DNA from: Flavobacteriia bacterium
GTDB lineage: Bacteria; Bacteroidota; Bacteroidia; Flavobacteriales_D; Crocinitomicaceae
Direction of reading: 5' to 3'
Assembly (NCBI GenBank): GCA_009925805.1
Contig: RFQF01000058.1
Span: forward strand, 1-11,111
Length of the DNA: 11,111 nt
Positions 1-6,744 of the stretch are shown one piece after another. A program made the translations under genes and the position numbers. Each line of letters opens with the position of its first letter. The stretch's first letter is position 1. A model generated the notes under the pieces. That model was not told the DNA's origin. It searched no databases and saw nothing but the letters and a program-made list of their open reading frames with translations.

Positions 1-82
1 GGAAAGAATTAATTTTTCATTATTACGATTATATAAATTACCTAACCTTTAATTAACGAAAAGTCATGAAGTTAAAATTAAT

Positions 83-112
83 TTGTATTATTCAAAATTA
101 ATAGTAAATTTG
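83..112 (+). promoter_or_regulatory. Bacteroidota-type sigma promoter (TTG-N19-TAnnTTTG)
   Basis: TTG at 83-85, a spacer of exactly 19 bases, then TAAATTTG at 105-112. This is an exact match to the known Bacteroidota housekeeping promoter pattern TTG-N19-TAnnTTTG. The start codon of the first gene lies 22 nt beyond the -7 element, which would leave a leader of roughly 15-20 nt with no Shine-Dalgarno sequence, as is usual in this phylum. The promoter very likely transcribes both genes up to the terminator at 1924-1955. Confidence 0.75.
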
Positions 113-134
113 ATTTAACTCTAAAACTATTACT

Positions 135-869
135 ATGTTATCAATTGCTATCGGTGGCTTGCTCGTATTAGCCTTGCTCGGTTTTTTTATCGCAGCGAAA
201 ACGGGAAAAAAACCTACAGGAATTCTATTGTTGGATTCGCTTTCGTCAATAATTAGCGAAAATCCAAAATGGTATTTACCGTTTACCATTTTAGGTTTGA
301 TTCTTGGATTTCTTTTTAACACGGTGCTTTATGCATTTTATAGTCTTACGGTAATATTTCAATATTTAATTATTGTACTTCAGTGGATTTACGACAATAT
401 CCTTGTAGTACTTGCATCTATGCTTTACAAACTTCTTTTAATGTTTGTTGCGCTATGGAAATGGTTATTTGAAAAATTAATAATTCCTTTTGTTACAATA
501 ATGTATGAAATTATTGTAATGATTCTGGATGTACTTTTACTGATACTAAGAATCCTAAAACATTATTTTGTACTCATTCCAATTGAATTACTACTGCACG
601 CAATCCGTGCTGTTGTTCCTACACTTAAATGGAAAAATTACACAAAATCATTGGTTGTTGTCAGCGTTGGGATGGTATCAATTGCAATCTTCAAGTTTAT
701 TGGCTATTTGTTGTCTATGCCAATCATTGGTGACATAGGGTTATTTCTGTCGATGGTTGCAATTGTTTCCTGGATAGTTGGGTTGGTTACTTTTGGATCG
801 CACAAAGAAGGAAGAAAATCCGCTCTATTTAGTGGGGTATTAATAGTTCTTACTGTAATTTTTTATTGA
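135..869 (+). CDS. Polytopic inner-membrane protein of unknown function (244 aa)
   Basis: I do not recognise a family. The protein is extremely hydrophobic. An N-terminal membrane segment (about residues 2-21) is followed by a short basic loop (KTGKK) and a stretch without clear membrane breaks from about 46 to 158. In that stretch, Trp/Tyr and single charged residues (K109, E113, E125, D132, R139, K142, E151) recur among Leu/Ile/Val. Three more segments follow at about 172-194, 196-220 and 228-244. A basic loop (HKEGRK, 223-228) before the last segment suggests a cytoplasmic side there. The ATG at 135 fits the upstream promoter, and there is no Shine-Dalgarno sequence. Its stop codon overlaps the TTG start of the next gene, so the two products probably act together in the membrane. 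Base composition is clearly more AT-rich than the genes beyond 2226. Real gene: fairly sure. Function: unknown. Confidence 0.8.
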   Translation: MLSIAIGGLLVLALLGFFIAAKTGKKPTGILLLDSLSSIISENPKWYLPFTILGLILGFLFNTVLYAFYSLTVIFQYLIIVLQWIYDNILVVLASMLYKLLLMFVALWKWLFEKLIIPFVTIMYEIIVMILDVLLLILRILKHYFVLIPIELLLHAIRAVVPTLKWKNYTKSLVVVSVGMVSIAIFKFIGYLLSMPIIGDIGLFLSMVAIVSWIVGLVTFGSHKEGRKSALFSGVLIVLTVIFY

Positions 870-1903
870 ATTTTTCTGCCGGAAACCTTGATAAATTGGT
901 AGATTATGTAGTTAACGAAAACAGTAAGCGGTTGAAAGTTGAACTTCAAAAAAATACAGTTAGCAATAAAATAGCAGGTTCCTTAACAGATACCACAATC
1001 AACGACGCTGATTTTGTAAAAATTATCGATACGCTTGAAACGGAGAAACAATTAAAATTAAAACAATCTGAAAATGAACGATACGCTAATTACTTTAAGA
1101 GTGAAATTCCTAAAATAGATATAAGTGCGTTTCCAGTTGTAACTTCTTCTCAGCTTGATAAAGAAATCAAAGATTTGAACAAAAAAATTAATGATAAAAT
1201 ATCCGTAGATAGTAAGGCAAGCCTAGAGAGTGCTAAAATGTTAGCTCAAATGAAAAACGAATCCTATTATTATTCATATGAGCAAATTAAAGTGTTTGAA
1301 TTAAAAATGTCTAGGACTAACATGCTGAATAAATCTGAGTTGAAATCAATGAAAGATGAGTTGAGTTTTAGAAAATCTTGTGGATTGAAGTACGGATTGA
1401 CATTATTCTTCTTCTTGATTGGTAAGGCACTTATTTTCGGATTGTTACTTACATTGATTATAAATCTTTTCGGGTTTTCAGTCAAACCTATCTATGACAT
1501 GCATACATCTAACTACCTAGCTGATGAAGTTAAGTCTACCCAAGAGAAGAATAGACTTCAGCCATGGATAGGAATTTTACTCCTTGGACTTATTATTGGT
1601 TTATTCTTAGGTAATGGCTTCGGTAAAATCAGTGGATATTTCGTGCCTGGAAAAGAAACTAATAAATCGACTCAGGAGATGAATGTAAAGTCTCCTAATA
1701 GTGAACAAGAATCCCCAAATCAATCCTATGACACTGATGTTTCTGGACCAATTCAGGATGATGAGATGAATCAAGTTGATACACCTGACGGAGAATATTA
1801 CGCAGAAGATTTTAACTGCTTTGATGGAAGTATAATTCCTATGGAATATGTTAATAACGGAACTTGTGATTGTGGTGGTTGTGAAGACGAGGGAGGGGAA
1901 TAA
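866..1903 (+). CDS. Two-TM protein with long helical N-domain and Cys-rich, glucosidase II beta-like C-terminal motif (345 aa)
   Basis: Family not recognised. Residues 1-170 are charged and mostly helix-like (many K, E, L; possible coiled coil at about 55-75 and 95-165). Membrane segments lie at about 176-203 and 234-257, and a polar, acidic tail runs from 260. The tail ends in a Cys-rich motif at 316-342: F-x-C-x-DGS-x-IP, then VNNG-x-CDC, then EDE. Its order and spacing resemble the LDLa-like Cys-rich module of eukaryotic glucosidase II beta subunits (F-x-C-x-DGS, IP, VNDD-x-CDC-x-DGSDE). The start is TTG at 866, inside the TATTGA that ends the previous gene (4-nt overlap). The first internal Met is at residue 125, so an ATG start would discard much of the helical domain. 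Basic residues before the first and after the second membrane segment suggest both ends are cytoplasmic, but this is uncertain. A read-through fusion with the upstream gene is an alternative. A strong terminator follows. Confidence 0.75.
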   Translation: MNFSAGNLDKLVDYVVNENSKRLKVELQKNTVSNKIAGSLTDTTINDADFVKIIDTLETEKQLKLKQSENERYANYFKSEIPKIDISAFPVVTSSQLDKEIKDLNKKINDKISVDSKASLESAKMLAQMKNESYYYSYEQIKVFELKMSRTNMLNKSELKSMKDELSFRKSCGLKYGLTLFFFLIGKALIFGLLLTLIINLFGFSVKPIYDMHTSNYLADEVKSTQEKNRLQPWIGILLLGLIIGLFLGNGFGKISGYFVPGKETNKSTQEMNVKSPNSEQESPNQSYDTDVSGPIQDDEMNQVDTPDGEYYAEDFNCFDGSIIPMEYVNNGTCDCGGCEDEGGE

Positions 1904-1923
1904 ATACTGATTTTTAATAATGG

Positions 1924-1955
1924 AGCGGAGATTCTTAAGTCTCCGCTTTTTTTTT
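1924..1955 (+). terminator. Strong intrinsic terminator of the AT-rich two-gene module
   Basis: A perfect 8-bp stem, AGCGGAGA (1924-1931) with TCTCCGCT (1940-1947), encloses an 8-nt loop. It is followed by a run of nine T (1947-1955). It begins 21 nt after the stop codon at 1903. The orientation of the T-run shows that it ends plus-strand transcription. It isolates the first two genes as one transcription unit. Confidence 0.9.
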
Positions 1956-2095
1956 CTTCTAAATTTTAATTTCCGCTTTTAAAAGTTTGCTAAATGAATT
2001 TACATCGCGACTAATTGCTATTAATTTTAATTTTTTTATCAAAAATCTTATTAATTGTTATTAGCATTGCACAAAGGAGATACTGGATTAAACGA

Positions 2096-2111
2096 AAAGT
2101 AAGGTTACTTT
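2096..2111. repeat. Short perfect dyad AAAGTAA-GG-TTACTTT
   Basis: Two 7-bp arms are separated by GG. The geometry suits a dimeric DNA-binding protein better than an RNA hairpin, because a 2-nt loop is too tight. No promoter or gene start lies next to it, and a dyad of this size can occur by chance in AT-rich DNA. Its role is unknown. Confidence 0.3.
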
Positions 2112-2225
2112 CGGAAAAATAAAGTTTTATTAAATAGTTTAGTGATGGTATTTGAATGAGTTCAAAAACCGGAATACCCCATCAATTATTGAGTTTTAAA
2201 TTGACCGTTAAAACTTTCTAAAGGG

Positions 2226-3074
2226 TTAAAATTTTTGTATTACAGGCTTAATTGAATAACCCGCATTTCGCAGTAAGGAGATTACGCCTTCCTCTCCAGA
2301 TAAATGACCGGCACCCACCGCAATGAATGTCGGCTCCTGTTCAACTTGTGTAGTAATTACAGGAATCCAGTTTTGATTACGACGGTTCAAAAAGGATTCG
2401 ATGAAATCCGGAAAACCTTCCGATTCAGCGATAATTTCATGGTATAAGGTTTCTAGATCTTCCGATAAATAAGCGGACACCATCGAGTCGTATGCTTGAG
2501 GCTTCGTTAATCCATCCAACAACATTCGAACTTGATCGCTCAAGGAAACCGCATTAATCGTTTCCATCTGTGCTTGGATAGACTCAAGCCCCATGGTATT
2601 TTTTTTGCCCTTTTCGGCCATTTTTCCAAATTCGATTTCGTAGGATTTCGTCGATTTTAATTGATCTTGAAGCATGATGCTCGATAAAAAGAAGGGCTTT
2701 AAATGGCTGTAGCGTTTAAATTTCTTTTTACTCATTCCGCAGCTATCCATGCAATAACTTGAAATGGTTTTGTACACTACCGGTTGGGTAATGTCCTTTA
2801 ATGTTTGTCCATTGGGCAACAAGGTTTGTTTTGCTAATGCAACTTGCTCCGATAAACTCATTTTTAGTTCCACTTCCATGGCTAGGGTTCGACATTGATC
2901 AAAGGCTTGAGTTAGTACTGGAGATATTTTAAATTGTTCTTCCGGCATCAAGTGGATCGTTCCGTAAAGGTAGGAAGTATGCTGTCCGTTTTTACTTTCA
3001 ATTTTATAAAGCAGTTGGGAATGGGCACCAACGTTAAGTAAGCCAAAGACAATGGCCAGTATTTGCTTTTTCAT
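2226..3074 (-). CDS. TraB/GumN-family periplasmic protein (putative metallopeptidase, 282 aa)
   Basis: The family assignment rests on two GXXH motifs, which mark the TraB/PrgY/GumN/Tiki superfamily: G38-T-I-H41 in YLYGTIHL near the N-terminus, and G254-A-G-H257 in VGAGHLSGEEGV near the C-terminus. Further family-like elements are the acidic AMEVEL (65-70), GLES (162-165), RRNQNW (231-236) and the closing LLRNAGY (267-273). Animal Tiki proteins of this superfamily are reported metalloproteases; the bacterial members are mostly uncharacterised. A signal peptide (about 1-19, ending AHS before Q20) points to the periplasm. Length is normal for bacterial members. It is the last gene of a minus-strand operon: its ATG is 3 nt after the stop of the M16-like gene. 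That context makes a role in envelope protein or peptide processing plausible, though this is inference. Confidence 0.9.
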   Translation of the reverse strand: MKKQILAIVFGLLNVGAHSQLLYKIESKNGQHTSYLYGTIHLMPEEQFKISPVLTQAFDQCRTLAMEVELKMSLSEQVALAKQTLLPNGQTLKDITQPVVYKTISSYCMDSCGMSKKKFKRYSHLKPFFLSSIMLQDQLKSTKSYEIEFGKMAEKGKKNTMGLESIQAQMETINAVSLSDQVRMLLDGLTKPQAYDSMVSAYLSEDLETLYHEIIAESEGFPDFIESFLNRRNQNWIPVITTQVEQEPTFIAVGAGHLSGEEGVISLLRNAGYSIKPVIQKF

Positions 3075-3077
3075 AGA

Positions 3078-5168
3078 TTATTGAAAATCGGCTACTTTCA
3101 CCTTGCCATTGAAGGTAATGGATTCAACCTTCATGGTGAAGGTCATAGGGCCTGCATTTATGACCGATTGGTGAGGGAACATCAATCCATTGACAACGCG
3201 GTAATCGCTGTATTCGCTGGTAGCAGAATTCGATTCTTCCTTCTCTACCACCGTTCTAACGGATTTCCATTTGGTAAAAGTCCCTTTTTCATAATAATGG
3301 ATGCTTTCATTTTTGGTGTTTGGCGCAACACGAATTACATAGTATTGCTTGTTGTTTTCTTGTTCAATTCCCACCATACTAACGATACTCGCATTTTCAG
3401 GTTTCATCCAATTCATTTCAGGATACAACCCAGATTCGAGCTTAGCTGCTTTAATTTTCATTTCATCAAATTCGGTTTTTCCTGTTTGCATGTTTTTCTC
3501 GTAGCCGCTTGTTCCGTCAAAAAATTTGCTTTGTGCAACTTGACCGTTGAATTCGATTTTTTCTGCATGAACTCCTTCTTTCGTATAAAGTTCGTACGCC
3601 GTTAAGGGGAATGGAATTTTGTCGGAGGTGAGTGCTGCCTTTTGTACCAAGTTTTTAATTTTATTTATTTTTTTGGTAGCCTGGTCTAAAGAGGTGGATT
3701 GCGTCATGGCCAACACATATTTTTCCAATACCTGATTCGGACTTAAATCCGAAGGTGTGCGATCGATTTTCACATCGCCAAACTCATCCAGTAAGGTGAT
3801 TTTCCCATCACTGTCAAACGGCTTGATTTTATCGATAACCGACTCATTCCCCACCACAATGATGTTGTAATTATTGGCTTTAATATAGCTTTTTGCTACA
3901 TTACTTAAATCGACCGAATTTATACTATCCAAGCGTTGTAAATAATTTCGATAGTAATTTTCGGGAAATTTATATTTTTTAATGTTATAGGCGAAGCGGG
4001 CAAGCGTTTGCGGCCGCTCTAGGGAGCGAGCAAAACTTCCGTTTTTAACGGCTTTTGTCAATTGCAACTCTGTTGTCGTTATGGTTTCGTTCAGTAAACG
4101 GTTTAATTCATTCACTATTTCTTGAATGGCAGAATCCGTCACGGCATTACGAAAATTACCGCTTACTGTAATCCATCCTCCTAAGTCTTGGTTGTTCAGG
4201 CTCGAATAGCAACCGTAGGTAAAGGCTTTGTCTTCGCGAAGGTTTTGCATAAGACGGGTTCCAAACCCACTACCTCCGAAAACATCGTTCAATACGGACA
4301 TCGACAATTGGTCTTTGTTACCCATGCGCATTGGAATAGGAAAGGTAACTTGAATCACCGATTGAACCGCGCCGGGTTTATTGACAAAATAGACTTGGTT
4401 TCCGTTGGCTTTCACGGGGTCTTTGAATTCTTTCATGACGGGTTTCGGTCCTTGCCAATTGCCAAAATATTTTGCCACAGCTTTCTCTGCTTGGGCTCGT
4501 GTAATGTCACCTACAATCACCATGTAGGCGCCTTGAGGGGTAAAATGGGATTTATAAAACGCCTGAACATCGGTTAAACTGATGGAGGCTAGTGTGCTAA
4601 AGGTCATCACTTCCCCGTAAGGATGATTCGGGAAATTCACTTTTACAGTGGCATTATTCGCCATTCCGGAAGCCTCTGATTTTAAGGAAACCATCCCGGA
4701 ACGCATTTGATCGGAAATACGTTGAAACTCGCTCTCAGGAAATGCAGCATTCATGACGACATCAGCCATCAAGGTAAGCCCTTGATCCATATGCTTTGTC
4801 AGAAGCGAAAGGGAAACATTCGTAGCGCTTGCGCTTAAAGAGGCCCCCAAGAAATCAACTTCTTTATCCAGTTGGTCTTTGCTTCGGTTGGTGGTTCCGG
4901 ACATAACCAAGGATCCTGCAAGATCGCTCAGGCCCGCTTTGGCGCCCTCTAATTCTGCGCTATTTCCAAGGGTGAGGTCAAAAGTAACTTTAGGAAGTTT
5001 GTGGTTTTCCGATAGTATGACGGTAATGCCGTTCTCCGTGGTCCAACTTTCCGTGGCTTTCAGTTGAATTTGTGGCGCTGCTGCAGGTTTTGGCCTAATT
5101 GAGCGATCAATCTGCCCGTTAACAGCCATAAAACAACCAAGAACTACAAGGGATATAAAAGCTTTCAT
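3078..5168 (-). CDS. Non-catalytic M16 (pitrilysin/insulinase) subunit with extra C-terminal domain (696 aa)
   Basis: It has the two-lobe M16 fold but no zinc site. Where HXXEH should stand, the sequence reads GLSDLAGSLVMSGT (79-92), with neither His nor Glu. The first lobe (about 36-240) keeps HPYG (182-185) and YMVIVGD (215-221). The second lobe (about 255-450) keeps GGSGFGTRLMQNLRED (298-313) with R311 and Y318, the Arg/Tyr pair known to bind substrate in M16 heterodimers. Residues about 475-696 form an extra domain. Its beta-rich pattern, ending in a DYRVVNGLMFPH strand (655-666) and a VADF terminus, recalls the LolA-like lipoprotein-sorting fold, but this is a guess. The signal peptide spans about 1-18 (VNG before Q19). 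A VLGC sequence at 9-12 is lipobox-like but probably too early. The gene is 3 nt from its neighbours on both sides. The likely job is partner of the catalytic M16 subunit encoded just upstream. Confidence 0.92.
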   Translation of the reverse strand: MKAFISLVVLGCFMAVNGQIDRSIRPKPAAAPQIQLKATESWTTENGITVILSENHKLPKVTFDLTLGNSAELEGAKAGLSDLAGSLVMSGTTNRSKDQLDKEVDFLGASLSASATNVSLSLLTKHMDQGLTLMADVVMNAAFPESEFQRISDQMRSGMVSLKSEASGMANNATVKVNFPNHPYGEVMTFSTLASISLTDVQAFYKSHFTPQGAYMVIVGDITRAQAEKAVAKYFGNWQGPKPVMKEFKDPVKANGNQVYFVNKPGAVQSVIQVTFPIPMRMGNKDQLSMSVLNDVFGGSGFGTRLMQNLREDKAFTYGCYSSLNNQDLGGWITVSGNFRNAVTDSAIQEIVNELNRLLNETITTTELQLTKAVKNGSFARSLERPQTLARFAYNIKKYKFPENYYRNYLQRLDSINSVDLSNVAKSYIKANNYNIIVVGNESVIDKIKPFDSDGKITLLDEFGDVKIDRTPSDLSPNQVLEKYVLAMTQSTSLDQATKKINKIKNLVQKAALTSDKIPFPLTAYELYTKEGVHAEKIEFNGQVAQSKFFDGTSGYEKNMQTGKTEFDEMKIKAAKLESGLYPEMNWMKPENASIVSMVGIEQENNKQYYVIRVAPNTKNESIHYYEKGTFTKWKSVRTVVEKEESNSATSEYSDYRVVNGLMFPHQSVINAGPMTFTMKVESITFNGKVKVADFQ

Positions 5169-5171
5169 GAA

Positions 5172-6638
5172 TTATTTTTCTTTGGGTAAGTAATACAAAA
5201 TGACGCGTGCATTGTTATTTAAATAGGTTTTGGCTACGCGCTGGATGTCAGCTTTAGTCACCTTTCGGTATAAGTCCAGCATTTGATTTACGCGTTCAGC
5301 CGAACCGAAATACACATAATTATCCGCTAAGTTTTCGGCGATTCCCGCCACGGATGAGTTGGCTTCAATGACTTGTTTTTCAAATTTATTCAGCACCGAT
5401 TGGTATTCTTCCTCCGTGATGAGTTCATTTTTGATCAATTCAATTTGTTCATCGAAGGCCTTTTTCAACGATGCCAAAGACCCCTGATCTTTCGCCAAGG
5501 CTAAAAAAATGTTCATTCCCCCATCTTCTAAACCATAGTTGAACGAACTAGCATAGGTGGCAATTTGCTGTTTTTCAACCAAATTTTTGTTGATTCTCGA
5601 ACTGGTACCACCGGAAAGAATTTCGTTCATGAATTCCAAGGCGTAGGCATCGGGATGTTTTTGATCCGGAATTTTATATCCCATGAATACCGCTGGCAAT
5701 TGGATGTTGTCGTAGATGGTATCTTCAATCGTTTTTACGATGGGGTCGTTGTCTTTGGTGGTTCGTGGAATAACCGTGGGGGTAGCACTGAGCTTTGCAT
5801 AGAGTTCATTGCCCATCTTGCTGGTACCTGATCGAATGTCCTTAAAATTGATGGCCGATTTGTCTACACCATATTTCGAAGTGAATGCTTCATTCGAAAG
5901 CGCCAAATTATCGCGGTACAAATTGATGGCTTGTCCCGAAGGGATGGATCCGAAATATTGTTCAATCCACTTTTTCGTCTGCTCCAATGAAAAATCTCCT
6001 GCAATGGATAGGGTTGCATTGGCAGGAACGTAAAAATCTTGGTAAAACTGAACGTAGTCTTTTTCTTGCGCCGCATCAAGATGTTCCATGGATCCTATAG
6101 GTACCCATCGATAGGGGTGCTTTGGAAAGGCACGCTTGAACATTTCCGAAATAAAGCTGGCGTAAGGTTGGTTGTCCACACGCTGCCGTTTTTCTTCTTT
6201 CACCACGCTTCGTTGGGTTTCAATGCCCACGTTTTCCACCTTCGCATGCAACATGCGCTCGCTTTCCAGCCAAAGACCAAGTTCCAACTGGTTTGAGGGG
6301 AGAATTTCGTAATAATAAGTTCTGTCTTGTGAGGTGTTCGCGTTGAGGGTTCCTCCGTTTTTTTCAACTAACTTGGAATACTCACCACGTTCAATGTTTT
6401 GCGACCCTTCAAACAAAAGGTGTTCAAAGAAATGGGCAAACCCGGTTCGCGTTGGATTTTCATTTTTCGATCCCACGTGATACAACACTGAAACAGCAAC
6501 AATCGGGGTAGCGTGCTCTTCGTGCAGAATTACGTGGATACCGTTCGGTAAATTGTATTCGGTGTAGGTGATTTTATTTTGGGCTTTCAACGATGAAAGG
6601 CCAAGGAAAAGGAAAAAGCATGCGAAACAGGGCTTCAT
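5172..6638 (-). CDS. Catalytic M16 zinc peptidase subunit, secreted (488 aa)
   Basis: The inverted zinc motif HXXEH is intact as H69-FFE-H73: two His bind zinc and E72 activates water. E148 in VVKEEKRQR, 75 residues further on, fits the third zinc ligand. Next come HPYRWVPIG (174-182) and, in the second lobe, VFMGYKIP (317-324) and LSGGTSSRINKNL (341-353). The Arg/Tyr pair of the second lobe is missing (V354 and T361 at the aligned places), whereas the downstream partner has it. This suggests an obligate heterodimer, as described for other bacterial M16B pairs. The linker between lobes (about 236-292) looks some 45 residues longer than usual, which explains the length above 450. A signal peptide (about 1-20, LKAQ end) places it in the periplasm or outside the cell. 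It is the first gene of the operon, transcribed from the 106-bp divergent gap. Substrate unknown. Confidence 0.95.
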   Translation of the reverse strand: MKPCFACFFLFLGLSSLKAQNKITYTEYNLPNGIHVILHEEHATPIVAVSVLYHVGSKNENPTRTGFAHFFEHLLFEGSQNIERGEYSKLVEKNGGTLNANTSQDRTYYYEILPSNQLELGLWLESERMLHAKVENVGIETQRSVVKEEKRQRVDNQPYASFISEMFKRAFPKHPYRWVPIGSMEHLDAAQEKDYVQFYQDFYVPANATLSIAGDFSLEQTKKWIEQYFGSIPSGQAINLYRDNLALSNEAFTSKYGVDKSAINFKDIRSGTSKMGNELYAKLSATPTVIPRTTKDNDPIVKTIEDTIYDNIQLPAVFMGYKIPDQKHPDAYALEFMNEILSGGTSSRINKNLVEKQQIATYASSFNYGLEDGGMNIFLALAKDQGSLASLKKAFDEQIELIKNELITEEEYQSVLNKFEKQVIEANSSVAGIAENLADNYVYFGSAERVNQMLDLYRKVTKADIQRVAKTYLNNNARVILYYLPKEK

Positions 6639-6653
6639 GAAGTAAAATTTGGA

Positions 6654-6661
6654 CGAATTTA
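6654..6661 (-). promoter_or_regulatory. Possible -7 element for the M16 peptidase operon
   Basis: On the minus strand this reads TAAATTCG, 7 of 8 to TAnnTTTG, 15 nt before the start codon. A second near match, TAAATTTA, lies at 6663-6670. Neither has a TTG at the preferred 19-base spacing. The promoter must be somewhere in the 6639-6744 gap, but its exact place is uncertain. Confidence 0.3.
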
Positions 6662-6732
6662 CTAAATTTACGGTTAGTGGAATTTCTTTTCGAATAATCC
6701 AAGCAAATTTTTTTAAGGTATCATTTTTGTCC

Positions 6733-6740
6733 TACCTTTG
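6733..6740 (+). promoter_or_regulatory. -7 promoter element TACCTTTG of the repeat-protein/NlpC unit
   Basis: This is an exact TAnnTTTG match. At the expected 19-base spacing the -33 position (6711-6713) reads TTT within a T-run instead of TTG. The element ends only 4 nt before the ATG at 6745, so transcription would begin on or right beside the start codon, giving a leaderless or nearly leaderless mRNA. A later start is unlikely because the next Met (residue 17) would remove the signal peptide. Confidence 0.5.
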
Positions 6741-6744
6741 AATA

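Larger units (their letters stand above)
1904..2225. other. 322-bp AT-rich intergenic gap between convergent units
   Basis: The gap lies between the plus-strand membrane module and the 3' end of the minus-strand TraB/GumN gene. Apart from the terminator at 1924-1955, I see only very short open frames (7 codons or fewer where checked) with no support. A short dyad lies at 2096-2111. A weak 7-bp hairpin (GTTTTAA 2193-2199 / TTAAAAC 2208-2214), 12 nt beyond the TraB/GumN stop, lacks a T-run on the minus strand and is at best a poor terminator for that operon. The decamer AACGAAAAGT at 2091-2100 repeats position 55-64 upstream of the module. Confidence 0.6.

Noticed and set aside
66..101. Eleven-codon open frame (MKLKLICIIQN) before the first gene
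   Set aside because: It overlaps the exact promoter at 83-112 and would lie mostly upstream of the predicted transcription start, so it is unlikely to be translated from this promoter.
2193..2214. Hairpin as terminator of the TraB/GumN operon
   Set aside because: The stem is 7 bp and almost all A/T, and no T-run follows on the minus strand, so it is not called as a terminator.
3063..3605. 180-residue open frame on the plus strand
   Set aside because: It lies antisense to the well-supported M16-like gene, has low-complexity Phe/His-rich content typical of a shadow frame, and shows no recognisable motif.
4010..4022. NotI/XbaI-like string GCGGCCGCTCTAG resembling a cloning-vector polylinker
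   Set aside because: It lies inside an unbroken M16 coding frame and encodes a family-typical stretch (ARSLERPQTLARF), so it is natural sequence and not vector contamination.
5172..5174. Possible frameshift or gene split between the two M16 genes
   Set aside because: Each has its own signal peptide and complete two-lobe structure, and the 3-nt gap is the same as at the next border. They are separate genes.
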